Shown: positions 16,806 to 28,702, counted from the stretch's first letter. The stretch is DNA of 64,000 bases from Cupriavidus consociatus (GCF_017814975.1 NZ_JAGIQA010000017.1:62001-126000); one strand, 5' to 3'. A program made the numbers and translations. Notes: generated by a model not told the origin, from the letters alone.

Positions 16806-18056
16806 TCAGCCCGGCCGCTTCATCTGGCAGGAAGTGGGCTGCGCGGACACGTACTGGTCCATCTGCGCGTTGGTCTTCCAGCCGTACCCGGTGTTTTCCT
16901 GGTCGTACTTGATCTCCTTGCCGTCGATCTTGGTCCAGGTAGCCACCACCAGCGGCTGCTGGGCCTGGTGGTCGGTGTTGCGCATCTCGACCAGGCCGTT
17001 CATGCTCTCGACCTTGATGCCTTCCAGCGCCTTGGCCACCTTGACCGGGTCGGTCGAGTTGGCGTCCTTGAACGCCTTGGACAGCATGGCGATGCCGGTG
17101 TAGGACGCCATCACGTAGAAGTCGTCGTTGTACTTCTTCTTGAATCCCTCGATGACGTCGGAGCCCTTGAAGCCCTTGTTGTTGGGGTTGTAGTAGCCCA
17201 CATACTTGACGTGCTCGGCACCGGCCGCGCCCATGGCGGTCGGCACGCCGGTGGTGCCGGCGTAGTAGGTGTAGTAGTTGGTGGTCAGGCCGGCGTCCTT
17301 GCCCGCCTTGATCAGCAGTGCCAGGTCGCTGCCCCAGTTGCCGGTGATCACGGTATCCGCGCCCGAGGCCTTGATCTTGGCCGCATACGGCGCAAAGTCC
17401 TTCACCTGCGCCAGCGGGTGCAGGTCTTCACCCACGATCTGGATGTCCGGGCGCTTGCGCTTCAGGTAGTCCTTGGCCGCCTTGGCCACCTGGTGCCCGA
17501 ACGAGTAGTTCTGGTTGATCAGGTAGACCTTCTTGACGTTGGGGTCCTTGGCCAGGAAGGTGGTGAGCGCCTCCATCTTCATGTCCGAGTTGGCGTCGAG
17601 CCGGAAATGCCAGTAATTGCACTTGGCATTGGTCATGTCCGGGTCCACCGCGGCATAGTTCAGGTAGACGATTTCCTTTCCGGGATTGCGCTCGTTGTGC
17701 TTGGCCACCGCGTCCTGCAGCGCCAGCCCGACTGACGAGCCGTTGCCCTGCACGATATAGCGGATGTTCTGGTCGATCGCCTGCTTCAGGATGGTCAGGC
17801 TTTCCTGCGGCGACAGCTTGTTGTCGAAGCCCACCACCTCGAACTTGTGCGCGCCGGCCCAGCCCTTCTGGTTGGCCACGTCGGCCACGTACTGCCAGCT
17901 CTTGAGCTGGTTCTGCCCAACGGGAGCCATCAGCCCCGAAAGCGGATCGATGAAGGCGATCTTCACCGTATCCGCGAGTGCCGAACCCGAAACCAGCGCA
18001 GAACCCATTGCGGCGAACATGGCCACACCAGCCACCAGCGGACGCATCTTGGTCAT
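16806..18056 (-). CDS. Liv-type ABC importer periplasmic substrate-binding protein
   Basis: The 416-residue protein has a signal peptide of about 28 residues (positive MTKMRP, then a hydrophobic stretch, cleavage after SGSALA) and mature start DTVKIAFIDPLSG, the classic beginning of Leu/Ile/Val-type binding proteins. The remainder forms two periplasmic lobes. The start is set by the signal peptide and the GGAGACAGT Shine-Dalgarno region; a longer frame upstream is ignored. It captures the ligand for LivHMGF. Its place behind an acyl-CoA ligase suggests a carboxylic acid rather than a branched-chain amino acid, but this is inference from context only. Confidence 0.92.
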   Translation of the reverse strand: MTKMRPLVAGVAMFAAMGSALVSGSALADTVKIAFIDPLSGLMAPVGQNQLKSWQYVADVANQKGWAGAHKFEVVGFDNKLSPQESLTILKQAIDQNIRYIVQGNGSSVGLALQDAVAKHNERNPGKEIVYLNYAAVDPDMTNAKCNYWHFRLDANSDMKMEALTTFLAKDPNVKKVYLINQNYSFGHQVAKAAKDYLKRKRPDIQIVGEDLHPLAQVKDFAPYAAKIKASGADTVITGNWGSDLALLIKAGKDAGLTTNYYTYYAGTTGVPTAMGAAGAEHVKYVGYYNPNNKGFKGSDVIEGFKKKYNDDFYVMASYTGIAMLSKAFKDANSTDPVKVAKALEGIKVESMNGLVEMRNTDHQAQQPLVVATWTKIDGKEIKYDQENTGYGWKTNAQMDQYVSAQPTSCQMKRPG

Positions 18057-18148
18057 ACTGTCTCCTTCACTCTTGTCGTTGGCTTGTCGTTGATTGCGGC
18101 CGGCGGCGTGGCGCCCTCCTGTTCGCGCCATGCAGCCGCGCCCCGGCA

Positions 18149-18175
18149 GCGCCGTGCCGCAAGCAGGCACGGCGC
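18149..18175. other. intercistronic hairpin between ligase and binding-protein genes
   Basis: GCGCCGTGCC and GGCACGGCGC form a perfect 10-bp stem around a 7-nt loop, about 22 nt after the ligase stop. There is no U-tract on the minus strand, so it looks like an mRNA-processing or 3'-protecting hairpin rather than a terminator. Such hairpins often let a binding protein be expressed more strongly than the gene upstream. Confidence 0.6.
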
Positions 18176-18197
18176 ACCGGATGCTGCCCTGCCGGCC

Positions 18198-19823
18198 TCA
18201 GGCGGCCGGCAGCTTGTAGTCCTTGAACTGTTCGCGCAGCTTGAGCTTCTGCATCTTGCCGGTGGCGGTCAGCGGAATCTCGGTGACGAAGGCGACATCG
18301 TCCGGAATCCACCACTTGGCGACCTTGCCCTCGAAGAACTGCAGCAGTTCCTCGCGCGTCACCTCTGCGCCGGGCTTCTTCACCACCACCAGCAGCGGAC
18401 GCTCGTCCCACTTGGGGTGGTAGGCCGAGATGCAGGCCGCCATATGCACCGCGGGGTGCGCGGCGGCGACGTTCTCGATGTCGATCGACGAAATCCATTC
18501 GCCGCCGGACTTGATCACGTCCTTGCTGCGGTCCGTGATCTGCATGAAGCCGTCTTCATCGATGGTGGCAACGTCGCCGGTCGGGAACCAGCCGTCGACC
18601 AGCGGGTTGCTGTCGTTGCGGTAGTACCTGTCGATGATCCACGGCCCGCGCACCATCAGGTCGCCGAAGGCCTTGCCGTCCCATGGCAGCTCCTTCCCTT
18701 CGCCGTCGACGATCTTCATGTCGACGCCGTAGATCACGCGCCCCTGCTTCTCCTGGATCTTGTGGCGGTCCGCGTCGGAGAGTGCGTCATGCTTGGCCAG
18801 CAGCTTGCACGAGGTGCCCAGCGGCGACATCTCGGTCATGCCCCAGGCGTGGATGACTTCCACGTCCAGCGCCTCGAGCGCGCGGATCATCGCCGGCGGC
18901 GCAGCCGAGCCGCCGATCACAGTGCGGCGGAAGGTGGAGAACTCCAGGTTGTTCGACTGCACGTATTGCAGCAGGCCAAGCCAGACCGTCGGCACGCCTG
19001 CGGAGAAGGTCACCTTCTCCTGCTCGAACAGTTCATACAGCGATGCGCCGTCGAGCTTGGCGCCCGGGAACACCAGCTTGGCGCCGACCAGCGGCACCGA
19101 GTACGGCAAGCCCCAGGCGTTGACGTGGAACATCGGCACCACGGGCAGGATCACGTCGTGCGCCGAGCAGCCGAGCGCGTCGGGCAACGCCGACGCGTAC
19201 GAGTGCAGCACGGTGGAGCGGTGCGAATACAGCGCGCCCTTGGGATTGCCGGTGGTGCCCGAGGTGTAGCACAGGCTCGACGCGAGGTTCTCGTCGAACA
19301 GCGGCCATTCGTAGTTGCCGTCCTGCGCGTCGACCAATTCCTCGTAGCAGAGCAGCGGCACCTTGGACTCGGCCGGCATGTGGGCGCGATCGGTCATCGC
19401 GACCCAGCCTTTCACGTTGGGACAATGCGGCGCGACGCCCTCTACCAGCGGCAGGAAAGTCAGGTCGAAGAAGACGTAGCCATCTTCAGCGTGGTTGACG
19501 ATATAGGCGATCTGCTCGGGGAACAGGCGCGGGTTGATGGTATGGCAGACGGCGCCCATGCCCGACACGCCATAGTAAACCTCCAGGTGGCGGTAGCCGT
19601 TCCAAGCCAGCGTGCCGACGCGCTCGCCCTGCTGCACGCCCAGCGCGCCGAGCGCCTGCGCCACCTTGCGGGCGCGCAGTTCGCAATCGCGGTAGGTATA
19701 GCGGTGCAGGTCACCCTCGGTGCGGCGCGAAACGATTTCGGTCGACCCGTAATAACGGGCGGCGTGCTTGATGATGGAGGAAATGAGCAGCGGCGCGCTC
19801 ATCATTTGACCCATCAATGCCAT
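18198..19823 (-). CDS. AMP-dependent acyl-CoA ligase, AlkK-like medium/long-chain fatty acid family
   Basis: The 541-residue adenylate-forming enzyme activates a carboxylic acid with ATP and CoA. Motifs run in the usual order: [19 protein letters not shown] (ATP-phosphate loop), [46 protein letters not shown], and the C-terminal catalytic Lys in [15 protein letters not shown]. The N-terminus [17 protein letters not shown] matches AlkK-type ligases; its ATG follows AGGAGGCAGTTTC, a textbook Shine-Dalgarno sequence, which decides against longer starts. It heads the operon with the Liv importer and would trap and activate the imported acid. The acid itself is unknown. Confidence 0.92.
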   Translation of the reverse strand: MALMGQMMSAPLLISSIIKHAARYYGSTEIVSRRTEGDLHRYTYRDCELRARKVAQALGALGVQQGERVGTLAWNGYRHLEVYYGVSGMGAVCHTINPRLFPEQIAYIVNHAEDGYVFFDLTFLPLVEGVAPHCPNVKGWVAMTDRAHMPAESKVPLLCYEELVDAQDGNYEWPLFDENLASSLCYTSGTTGNPKGALYSHRSTVLHSYASALPDALGCSAHDVILPVVPMFHVNAWGLPYSVPLVGAKLVFPGAKLDGASLYELFEQEKVTFSAGVPTVWLGLLQYVQSNNLEFSTFRRTVIGGSAAPPAMIRALEALDVEVIHAWGMTEMSPLGTSCKLLAKHDALSDADRHKIQEKQGRVIYGVDMKIVDGEGKELPWDGKAFGDLMVRGPWIIDRYYRNDSNPLVDGWFPTGDVATIDEDGFMQITDRSKDVIKSGGEWISSIDIENVAAAHPAVHMAACISAYHPKWDERPLLVVVKKPGAEVTREELLQFFEGKVAKWWIPDDVAFVTEIPLTATGKMQKLKLREQFKDYKLPAA

Positions 19824-19862
19824 GAAACTGCCTCCTGAAGTCTGGTGGATCCGTCTAAAAAC

Positions 19863-19891
19863 GAACAACCGTACTATTTTTGGGCGGTTGT
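19863..19891. promoter_or_regulatory. candidate regulator site upstream of the acyl-CoA ligase operon
   Basis: GAACAACCGTACTATTTT (19863-19880) nearly repeats the sequence found in the beta-oxidation promoter. It also contains the left half of a 7-bp inverted repeat, ACAACCG-N13-CGGTTGT (19865-19891). The site lies 40-68 nt before the ligase start. I see no convincing -35/-10 pair for the ligase near it. Confidence 0.5.
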
Positions 19892-20254
19892 CCGCGTGCC
19901 TCGAAACAGCGTCAAGTTGAATCTGGTGTGCACTGCCGTACTGCTGAGCTTAAGCCGTGGGGTGAAGCGTGGTAATCGGGGCCGCAATTCTGCGAAATCC
20001 ATGCACCGGATTCATGTGCGCACTGAAGGAGGGAAATAACTGCGCGGTGCGTGGCGGTCTCACCAGATGTGAGCCGTTGAGGACGTACAATACTGCGTGG
20101 CATGTTGCACCTCAACATGTCGTTTTCCCTAGCCATCTACGCATTCCCGTGCCCTCGTCATGCGGCGCCGCACCGCCCCCGAAGCGGCCCTGCACGCCGC
20201 ACCCGGACCCGCGGATTGCGCTTGCCGCGCGCCTCATTCCCGCCCCGATTCGCG
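19892..20254. other. divergent intergenic region between ligase and SelO genes
   Basis: No credible gene is seen. A plus-strand TACAAT at 20086-20091 could be the -10 box of the selO promoter, but the -35 region is poor. If selO starts at the upstream in-frame ATG at 20102, the last 150 nt would be coding; that stretch reads as low-complexity Pro/Arg sequence unlike SelO proteins. Confidence 0.5.
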
Positions 20255-21838
<1,584 letters not shown>

Positions 21839-21958
21839 CTGGATTGCGCATGCGCCGGAGCCTGCACGCCGGCGCCGTACGGTGTAAGGTTCGCGCCAGT
21901 GCGACGACCAACGAAGGTTCCGGGGCCATGACCTCGGCAAGACCGTGAGGAAACGACA

Positions 21959-22423
21959 ATGACCACCACCAAGACCGAAGCCCAGTGGCGTGACCAGCTC
22001 TCCGACATCGAATACCGTGTGACGCGCGAAGCCGCGACCGAGCGCCCCTTCACCGGCCGCTACTGGGACCACTGGGAACGCGGCATCTACAACTGTGTCG
22101 GCTGCGGCACGCCGCTGTTCGAGTCCGCCACCAAGTTCGACGCCGGCTGCGGCTGGCCCAGCTATTTCCGTCCCATCAACGGCGAGGTCATTGCCGAGCA
22201 CGCCGACCATAGCCACGGCATGGTGCGGGTGGAAGTCCGCTGCAAGGAATGCGGCAGCCACCTGGGCCATGTGTTCGAGGACGGGCCGGCCCCGACCGGC
22301 CTGCGCTATTGCATCAACTCGGCTGCGCTAAAATTCGATGACCGCGACCCGGCGCAGCGTGAGGCGGATCATGCCCACGATGCCGGCAGCGGCAACGAAC
22401 CCCGGCGCGACCCCCAGCGCTGA
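21959..22423 (+). CDS. msrB: peptide-methionine (R)-S-oxide reductase
   Basis: This 154-residue cytosolic repair enzyme reduces the R-epimer of methionine sulfoxide in proteins using thioredoxin. The structural zinc site is Cys46, Cys49 (CVGC) and Cys95, Cys98 (CKEC). The catalytic Cys118 is in [11 protein letters not shown], and Cys64 in [10 protein letters not shown] is a possible resolving cysteine. The start follows GTGAGGAAACGACA. It lies between selO and the septation-protein gene, with 42 nt to the next gene, consistent with one transcript. The family call is secure. Confidence 0.96.
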   Translation: MTTTKTEAQWRDQLSDIEYRVTREAATERPFTGRYWDHWERGIYNCVGCGTPLFESATKFDAGCGWPSYFRPINGEVIAEHADHSHGMVRVEVRCKECGSHLGHVFEDGPAPTGLRYCINSAALKFDDRDPAQREADHAHDAGSGNEPRRDPQR

Positions 22424-22465
22424 GGACAAGCCCCGGCCCTCGGGCCGGCAACTACCTGGTATCGC

Positions 22466-23005
22466 ATGAAATTCCTGTTCGACCTGTTTCCGGTCATCCT
22501 GTTCTTCGCCGCCTTCAAGCTGGCCGACATCTACACCGCCACCGCCGTGGCCATCGCCGCGACGGTGGTGCAGATCGGCTGGGTCTGGTTCCGCCACCGC
22601 AAGGTCGAGCCGATGCAGTGGGTCAGCCTGCTGATCATCGCCGTGTTCGGCGGCGCGACGCTGGTGCTGCACAACGAAACCTTCATCAAGTGGAAGCCGA
22701 CGGTGCTCTACTGGATGTTCGCCGTGGCGCTGCTGGGGTCGGTGATGGTATGGCGCAAGAACCTGATCCGCGCCATGATGGAAAAGCAGGTCACCTTGCC
22801 CGATCCGGTGTGGACGCGCCTGAATGCCGCCTGGGCCGGCTTCTTCGCGGCCATGGGTGTGCTCAACCTCTACGTGGCCTATCAGTTCTCCACCGACGTC
22901 TGGGTCAATTTCAAGCTGTTCGGCAGCATGGGGCTGATGCTGGTATTCATCGTCGCGCAGAGCGTCTGGCTGTCGCGGCACATGCCCGAGAACAGCCAGG
23001 ACTGA
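22466..23005 (+). CDS. yciB: inner membrane-spanning protein YciB (septation protein A)
   Basis: The 179-residue polytopic protein has the conserved start [21 protein letters not shown] and about five membrane spans, including a [11 protein letters not shown] loop, [15 protein letters not shown] and the C-terminal [19 protein letters not shown] helix. YciB/IspZ proteins are linked to cell-envelope integrity and septation, but their biochemical role is not established. Length equals that of the E. coli protein. The bolA gene follows 37 nt later, an arrangement I recall from many betaproteobacteria. Confidence 0.94.
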   Translation: MKFLFDLFPVILFFAAFKLADIYTATAVAIAATVVQIGWVWFRHRKVEPMQWVSLLIIAVFGGATLVLHNETFIKWKPTVLYWMFAVALLGSVMVWRKNLIRAMMEKQVTLPDPVWTRLNAAWAGFFAAMGVLNLYVAYQFSTDVWVNFKLFGSMGLMLVFIVAQSVWLSRHMPENSQD

Positions 23006-23042
23006 CGCTCCTGCCGATTTATCTCCGAGAAGGAAACCACCG

Positions 23043-23324
23043 ATGGCAGCCAATCCCGCCACGATCGAGGCGTTGCTGCGAGAAGCGCTCGCCCCCAGCC
23101 ACCTGGCCGTGCGCGACGACAGCGCACTGCACGCCGGACATGCCGGCGCCGCATCCGGCGGCGGACATTACGACGTGACAATCGTCAGCGAGCGCTTTGC
23201 AGGTCACAGCAGGGTTGCACGACACCGCATGGTGTATGATGCGCTGCGCAGTCTGTTCCCCGCGCAGATCCACGCCTTGGCCGTGACTGCGTACACCGAC
23301 CAAGAGTACCAATCGCGCGCATAG
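23043..23324 (+). CDS. BolA family protein
   Basis: The 93-residue protein has the BolA fold: ALLREALAPSHLAVRDDSALHAGH with a glycine-rich insert, then HYDVTIVSERFAGHSRVARHR and YDALRSLFPAQIHALAVTA split across the core. BolA proteins pair with monothiol glutaredoxins to handle Fe-S clusters or act as transcription factors. His in SRVARHR is in the conserved ligand position. A GAGAAGGAAACCACCG Shine-Dalgarno region precedes the ATG. It belongs to the yciB-bolA-ppiC-like series on the plus strand. Confidence 0.93.
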   Translation: MAANPATIEALLREALAPSHLAVRDDSALHAGHAGAASGGGHYDVTIVSERFAGHSRVARHRMVYDALRSLFPAQIHALAVTAYTDQEYQSRA

Positions 23325-23359
23325 GCGCGCTTCTTTCAGCAACTCTCAGACCAGATTCC

Positions 23360-24154
23360 ATGAAGACCTCCGTCCTCTCGTTCAGCCTGGCGGCTGTGCT
23401 TGCAGCTGGCAGCCTGCCGGCCATCGCCCAGAATGCCGCCGTCGTGAATGGCAAGGCCATTCCGTCGGCAAAGCTGGACAAGTTGATCGCCGGCACCGGC
23501 CAGCCCGACAATCCGGAGCTGCGCAAGCGTGGCCGCGACATGCTGATCGACCGCGAACTGCTCGTGCAGGAAGCCAACAAGCGCGGTATCACCCAGCGCG
23601 ACGACGTGCAGGAGCAACTGGAACAGGCACGCCTGAACGTGCTGGCCGGCGCGGTGTTCGAGGACTACGTCAAGACCCACGGCGCCAGCGACGCCGAACT
23701 GCGCAAGCAGTACGACAAGATCAAGTCGCAGTTCGGCAATGGCAAGGAATACCATGCCCGCCATATCCTGGTGGAAAAGGAAGCCGACGCCAAGGCCATC
23801 ATCGCCAAGATCAAGGGCGGCGCGAAGTTCGAGGACCAGGCCAAGGCCGCCTCGAAGGACCCGGGCTCGGCCGCCAATGGCGGCGACCTGGACTGGGCCA
23901 ACAGCAGCAGCTACGTGCCGGAGTTCTCCGCGGCCATGACCGGCCTGAAGAAGGGCCAGATGACCGATACGCCGGTCAAGACCCAGTTCGGCTGGCACAT
24001 CATCGAACTGGTGGACGTGCGCGACGCCAAGATCCCGTCGTTCGAAGAGGTCAAGCCGCAGCTGATGCAGATGATGATGGGCGACCAGAACTGGCAGCGC
24101 GAGCAGTTCCAGGCCATGATGAAGTCGCTGAAGGACAAGGCGAAAATCCAGTAA
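23360..24154 (+). CDS. periplasmic parvulin-type peptidyl-prolyl isomerase
   Basis: The 264-residue protein has a signal peptide (MKTSVLSFSLAAVLAAG, cleavage after AIAQ) and a single PpiC/parvulin domain. This domain begins EYHARHILVEKEADAKAI near residue 130 and includes GGDLDWANSSSYVPEFS and TPVKTQFGWHIIELVD, the strand with the conserved His. The N-terminal half is a SurA/PrsA-like chaperone helical region. It would assist folding of exported proteins in the periplasm. It is 35 nt from bolA; a hairpin follows the stop. Confidence 0.94.
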   Translation: MKTSVLSFSLAAVLAAGSLPAIAQNAAVVNGKAIPSAKLDKLIAGTGQPDNPELRKRGRDMLIDRELLVQEANKRGITQRDDVQEQLEQARLNVLAGAVFEDYVKTHGASDAELRKQYDKIKSQFGNGKEYHARHILVEKEADAKAIIAKIKGGAKFEDQAKAASKDPGSAANGGDLDWANSSSYVPEFSAAMTGLKKGQMTDTPVKTQFGWHIIELVDVRDAKIPSFEEVKPQLMQMMMGDQNWQREQFQAMMKSLKDKAKIQ

Positions 24155-24158
24155 TCAC

Positions 24159-24180
24159 GGACCGGTCGCCTCACCGGTCC
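24159..24180 (+). terminator. hairpin after the parvulin gene, possible terminator
   Basis: GGACCGGT and ACCGGTCC form an 8-bp perfect stem with a CGCCTC loop, 5 nt after the stop codon. There is no T-run, so termination would be weak or Rho-assisted. Confidence 0.5.
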
Positions 24181-24194
24181 TGCAAGGTTGAACG

Positions 24195-24494
24195 ATGCAG
24201 CGTGTGGAGACGACCGCCCCCTACTGGCAACTGTGGCATCTCACTTCCCGGGGCATGTGCTATTGCGCGCTGGCCTGGGCGACCTTGGACGGCGCCGCTC
24301 CAGGCTGGCGCCAGCTCCATCCCTACCTTCCCCTGCGTGATCGTTATGCGCCTGAGAAAATCCTGCACGCTGTGGTGGCGTACAAGGAGGCTCGGGGCGA
24401 AATCAAGCCGGTGCCTGGCTTTGAGTCAGGGCGGATGTTGACGTATGCGTATGCGTCTTGGAGTTCTAGGTTGATGGCGCCGGTTTTGGGGTGA
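24195..24494 (+). CDS. small ORF of unknown function (doubtful)
   Basis: An open frame of 99 codons beginning MQRVETTAPYWQLWHL follows the parvulin hairpin. It has a weak AAGG Shine-Dalgarno. I recognise no family. The sequence is moderately hydrophobic in the middle (CYCALAWATLDG) with no signal peptide. Base composition falls near its 3' end, unlike its neighbours, which argues against a long-conserved gene. It could be a real small protein or chance open frame between two operons. Confidence 0.3.
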   Translation: MQRVETTAPYWQLWHLTSRGMCYCALAWATLDGAAPGWRQLHPYLPLRDRYAPEKILHAVVAYKEARGEIKPVPGFESGRMLTYAYASWSSRLMAPVLG

Positions 24495-24527
24495 ATCGGC
24501 TCTCGTAGATTCTCGACAGCCCTCGCA

Positions 24528-24547
24528 GCTGGTGACATGTCACCAGC
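24528..24547. repeat. perfect 20-bp palindrome downstream of purL
   Basis: GCTGGTGACATGTCACCAGC is a perfect palindrome; with one mismatch the flanks TCGC/GCGA extend it. It lies 32 nt beyond the purL stop. Its half-site GGTGACATG also occurs in the repeated units of the inverted repeat at 9293-10099. It may be a binding site or a fold-back at the mRNA end; there is no U-tract. Confidence 0.8.
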
Positions 24548-24578
24548 CGCGAAGGCACCAAGCATTGAGGCAGGGCCC

Positions 24579-27500
24579 TTACCCCACCCACTTCCTCGCA
24601 TTCCGGAACATCCGCATCCACGGGCTGGCACCATCGCCAACCTGCTTCCACGCATCCGGCGCCCAGCTCATGGTCGCAGCCCGGAACACGCGCTCCGGGT
24701 GCGGCATCAGCACGGTGAAGCGCCCGTCGACGGTGGTCACCGAGGTGATACCCTCGGGCGAGCCATTGGGGTTCAGCGGATAGGTTTGCGTCGGCGCACC
24801 GTAGTTATCGACAAACCGCAGCGCCACCCTGGCATCCCCGACATTCCCTTGCTGCGAGAAGTCGGCAAACCCTTCACCGTGTGCAACCACGATCGGAATG
24901 CGGCTGCCTTCCATGCCGGCAAAGAAGATCGACGGCGACGACTGCACCTCCACCGTGACGTAACGTGCTTCGTACTGCTCCGACTGGTTACGCGTGAACT
25001 GCGGCCACGCGCCCGCCCCCGGGATGATCGGGGCCAGGTTGCTCATCATCTGGCAGCCATTGCACACGCCCAGCGCGAAGGTGTCCTGGCGGTTGAAGAA
25101 CGCCGCGAACTGCTCGGCCATCTGGGCGTTGAACAGGATGGTCTTGGCCCAGCCTTCACCGGCGCCGAGCACGTCGCCATAGCTGAAGCCGCCGCAGGCC
25201 ACGAAGCCCTTGAAGTCAGCCAGGTTGGCGCGGCCGGCGATCAGGTCGCTCATGTGCACGTCGTGCGTATCGAAACCCGCACGATCCATGCTGTACGCCA
25301 TCTCGATCTGCGAGTTGACGCCCTGCTCCCGCAGGATGGCCACGCGCGGACGCGCGCCGGTAGCGATGAACGGCGCGGCGATGTCCTCCGCCGGATCGAA
25401 CGTCAGCACCGGGCTGATGCCAGGATCGGCAGCATCCAGCAGGCGGTCATATTCGCTGTCCGCGCAGGCCGGGTTGTCGCGCAGGCGCGCGATGCGCCAG
25501 CTGACTTCGCTCCAGTTGCGCTGCAGGTCCGTGCGCGACGCGCCGAACACCTTCTTGGCGTCGCGATAGATTTCGACCTGGTCGGTAGTATTGGGCTTGC
25601 CGACCACATGGCTGCATGCCGACAGGCCGGCCTCGCGCAGCACCGCGAAGACCGCGTCGCGGTCCTGCAGGCGCACCTGCACCACCGCACCCAGTTCTTC
25701 CGAGAACAGCGCGCGCAGGGTCTGGTCATTGCGGCGCTCGGCGATCTGCTGGGCCCAGTTCTTGGCGTCGCCGTAGTCCTGCTCCTGCTGCGGATCAAGC
25801 GCCAGCATGTCGACGTTCAGAGACACGCCGCAGTGGCCGGCAAAGGCCATCTCGGCCAGCGTGGCGATGAAGCCGCCATCGGAACGGTCGTGGTAGGCCA
25901 GCAGCTTGCCCTCGCGGTTCAGGCGCTGGATCACGTTGAAGAAGTTCTTCAGGTCCTCAGCGTTGTCGACGTCCGGCGCGCTGTCGCCCACCTGCTGCGT
26001 GACCTGCGCCAGGATGCTGCCGCCCATGCGGTTCTTGCCGCGGCTCAGGTCGACGGCGATCAGCACGGTGTCGCCCGCATCGGTGCGCAACTGGGGCGTC
26101 AGCGTGCGGTTGACGTCGTCCACCGCGGCGAAGGCCGAGATGATCAGGGACACAGGCGCCACCACTTCCTTGTTGACGCCTTCGTCCTGCCACTTGGTGC
26201 GCATCGACAGCGAATCCTTGCCGACCGGGATGCTGATGCCGAGTGCCGGGCACAGTTCCATGCCGACCGCATGCACGGTGTCATAGAGCTTTGCGTCCTC
26301 GCCTTCCACGCCACAGGCCGCCATCCAGTTGGCCGACAGCTTGACCTTGCCCAGGTCCTTGACCGGCGCGGCAGCCAGGTTGGTCAGCGCCTCGCCGATC
26401 GCCATGCGGCCCGAAGCCGGGGCGTCGATCACGGCCAGCGGGGTGCGTTCGCCCATGGTCATCGCTTCGCCGGCATTGCCCTTGTAGTCCAGCGTGGTCA
26501 CGGCCACGTCGGCCACCGGAACCTGCCACGGACCAACCATCTGGTCGCGCGCGTTCATGCCGCCCACGGTGCGGTCGCCGATCGAGATCAGGAACGACTT
26601 GTTGGCCACGGTCGGATGGCGCAGCACGTCGCGCACGGCCTGCTCCAGGCTGATGCCGGTCACGTCCACGGCCGGCAGCGGCTGCTCGACGCGCTTGACG
26701 TCGCGGTGCATGCGCGGCGGCTTGCCCAGCAGCACGTCCATCGGCATGTTGACGGCGTAGTGCTCCTTGAGCGCGGCGTCGACACTGGCGTCGACCAGTT
26801 GCAGCTGCTTTTCCTCGGTGGCAATACCGACCACGGCGAACGGCGAACGCTCGCGCTCGCACATGGCCTGGAACTGCGGGAAGCTGTCCGGCGCGATCGC
26901 CAGCACATAGCGCTCCTGCGACTCATTGCACCAGATCTCCGCCGGCGACAGGCCGGACTCTTCCAGGTGCACCTGGCGCAGGTCGAAGCGCGCGCCACGG
27001 TCGGCGCCGTCAACCAGTTCAGGGAAGGCGTTCGAGATGCCGCCCGCGCCGACGTCGTGGATCGACAGGATCGGGTTGGCGTCGCCAAGCTGCCAGCAGG
27101 CGTTGATCACTTCCTGCGCGCGGCGCTCCATCTCGGGGTTGCCGCGCTGGACCGAGTCGAAGTCCAGGTCGGCGGTGTTTGTGCCGGTCGCCATCGAGCT
27201 GGCGGCGCCGCCGCCCATGCCGATGCGCATGCCCGGGCCGCCCAGCTGGATCAGCAGCGTGCCGGCCGGCAGGGGGTTCTTGTGCGTATGCGAAGCGTCG
27301 ATATTGCCGATACCGCCCGCGATCATGATCGGCTTGTGGTAGCCGCGCACGGTGCCGCCGACGTTCTGCTCGTAGACGCGGAAGTAGCCCCCCAGGTTGG
27401 CGCGGCCGAATTCATTGTTGAACGCGGCGCCGCCCAGCGGGCCGTCGATCATGATCTGCAGCGGCGAGGCGATGCGGTCGGGCTTGCCGGTCACGCCGGG

Positions 27501-28625
27501 CTTGTCGTCGGGGTTGCGGTGCGCCACCGGCTGGGCGGCGTCGCGGTCGTTTTCCCAGGACTCGACGGCGTCGGGCAGCATCAGGTTGGACACCGTGAAG
27601 CCGGTCAGGCCGGCCTTGGGCTTGGCGCCGCGGCCGGTCGCGCCTTCGTCGCGGATTTCACCGCCGGCGCCAGTCGAAGCGCCCGGGAACGGCGAGATCG
27701 CAGTCGGGTGGTTGTGTGTCTCCACCTTCATCAGCGTGTGCGTCAGCGCCTCGTGGCGGCCGTACTTGTGGTCATCGCCGCGCGGGAACCAGCGCTCGGC
27801 CACATCGCCTTCCATCACCGCCGAGTTGTCCGAGTAGGCCACGATCGAGCCTTGCGGATTGAGCTGGTGCGTATTGCGGATCATCGCGAACAGCGACTTG
27901 TCCTGCTGCACGCCGTCGATGGTCCAGGTGGCGTTGAAGATCTTGTGGCGGCAGTGTTCGCTGTTGGCCTGCGCGAACATCATCAGCTCGACGTCGGTCG
28001 GGTTGCGCTCCAGCTTCGCGTAGGCATCGACCAGGTAGTCGATCTCGTCCTCGGACAGCGCCAGGCCCATCTCGACGTTGGCCGCGGCCAGCGCGCTGCG
28101 GCCGGCGGCGATGTCGATGAAGCGCAGCGGCTTGGCCGGCAGTTCCCGGAACAGGCCGGCGGCGTCCTCGCGCGAGGCGACCACGGTCTCGGTCATGCGG
28201 TCGAACAGGTGCGCGGCGACGGCGGCGCGGGTGTCCGCGTCCAGCGACTTGCGGCCGCGCAGCAGGCCCTTCTTGCAGACCACGGTGATCTCGATGCCGC
28301 GCTCGATGCGGTGGATATGCGTGAGGCCGCAGTTGTGGGCGATGTCGGTCGCCTTGCTGGCCCACGGCGAGATCGTGCCGAAGCGCGGGATCACGACGAA
28401 GCGGTCGCCCTCGGGCTGCTCGGCGAAGGGTGCGCCATAGGTCAGCAGTGCCGCCACGCGCGACTGGTCGTCGGCCGACAGCGGCGTCTGCGCGTCAACA
28501 AAATGCAGGAACTGGCCGTGCACCGATTCGATATCGGCATCGATTTGCCGCAGGGCGGTGAGCAGGCGTTGCTGACGGAAGGCGGAAAGCGCCAAAGCGC
28601 CGGGGAAGCACGAGAAATGCGCCAT
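24579..28625 (-). CDS. purL: phosphoribosylformylglycinamidine synthase
   Basis: This 1348-residue single-chain PurL converts FGAR, glutamine and ATP to FGAM in step four of purine synthesis. The order is an N-terminal PurS-like domain, a linker, the tandem AIRS-like halves ([36 protein letters not shown] and [13 protein letters not shown] are visible) and a C-terminal class I glutamine amidotransferase. The amidotransferase shows [15 protein letters not shown] with the nucleophilic Cys and an MPHPERVFR box with the His-Glu pair. Length is in the usual range. The gene stands alone on the minus strand, and its leader contains three copies of an 11-nt repeat. Confidence 0.98.
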   Translation of the reverse strand: MAHFSCFPGALALSAFRQQRLLTALRQIDADIESVHGQFLHFVDAQTPLSADDQSRVAALLTYGAPFAEQPEGDRFVVIPRFGTISPWASKATDIAHNCGLTHIHRIERGIEITVVCKKGLLRGRKSLDADTRAAVAAHLFDRMTETVVASREDAAGLFRELPAKPLRFIDIAAGRSALAAANVEMGLALSEDEIDYLVDAYAKLERNPTDVELMMFAQANSEHCRHKIFNATWTIDGVQQDKSLFAMIRNTHQLNPQGSIVAYSDNSAVMEGDVAERWFPRGDDHKYGRHEALTHTLMKVETHNHPTAISPFPGASTGAGGEIRDEGATGRGAKPKAGLTGFTVSNLMLPDAVESWENDRDAAQPVAHRNPDDKPGVTGKPDRIASPLQIMIDGPLGGAAFNNEFGRANLGGYFRVYEQNVGGTVRGYHKPIMIAGGIGNIDASHTHKNPLPAGTLLIQLGGPGMRIGMGGGAASSMATGTNTADLDFDSVQRGNPEMERRAQEVINACWQLGDANPILSIHDVGAGGISNAFPELVDGADRGARFDLRQVHLEESGLSPAEIWCNESQERYVLAIAPDSFPQFQAMCERERSPFAVVGIATEEKQLQLVDASVDAALKEHYAVNMPMDVLLGKPPRMHRDVKRVEQPLPAVDVTGISLEQAVRDVLRHPTVANKSFLISIGDRTVGGMNARDQMVGPWQVPVADVAVTTLDYKGNAGEAMTMGERTPLAVIDAPASGRMAIGEALTNLAAAPVKDLGKVKLSANWMAACGVEGEDAKLYDTVHAVGMELCPALGISIPVGKDSLSMRTKWQDEGVNKEVVAPVSLIISAFAAVDDVNRTLTPQLRTDAGDTVLIAVDLSRGKNRMGGSILAQVTQQVGDSAPDVDNAEDLKNFFNVIQRLNREGKLLAYHDRSDGGFIATLAEMAFAGHCGVSLNVDMLALDPQQEQDYGDAKNWAQQIAERRNDQTLRALFSEELGAVVQVRLQDRDAVFAVLREAGLSACSHVVGKPNTTDQVEIYRDAKKVFGASRTDLQRNWSEVSWRIARLRDNPACADSEYDRLLDAADPGISPVLTFDPAEDIAAPFIATGARPRVAILREQGVNSQIEMAYSMDRAGFDTHDVHMSDLIAGRANLADFKGFVACGGFSYGDVLGAGEGWAKTILFNAQMAEQFAAFFNRQDTFALGVCNGCQMMSNLAPIIPGAGAWPQFTRNQSEQYEARYVTVEVQSSPSIFFAGMEGSRIPIVVAHGEGFADFSQQGNVGDARVALRFVDNYGAPTQTYPLNPNGSPEGITSVTTVDGRFTVLMPHPERVFRAATMSWAPDAWKQVGDGASPWMRMFRNARKWVG

Positions 28626-28656
28626 GATCGTAGCGGTCAGGGAGGCGTGGAGGTAA

Positions 28657-28702
28657 GGCCTGGGTAAAGGCTAACAAAGGCCTGGGTAATGGGCCTGGGT
28701 AA
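28657..28702. repeat. three copies of an 11-nt repeat in the purL leader
   Basis: GGCCTGGGTAA occurs at 28657-28667, 28679-28689 and 28692-28702, i.e. TTACCCAGGCC three times in the sense of the purL transcript, 32-77 nt upstream of its start. Between here and 28947 I see no gene and no known riboswitch. Confidence 0.85.
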
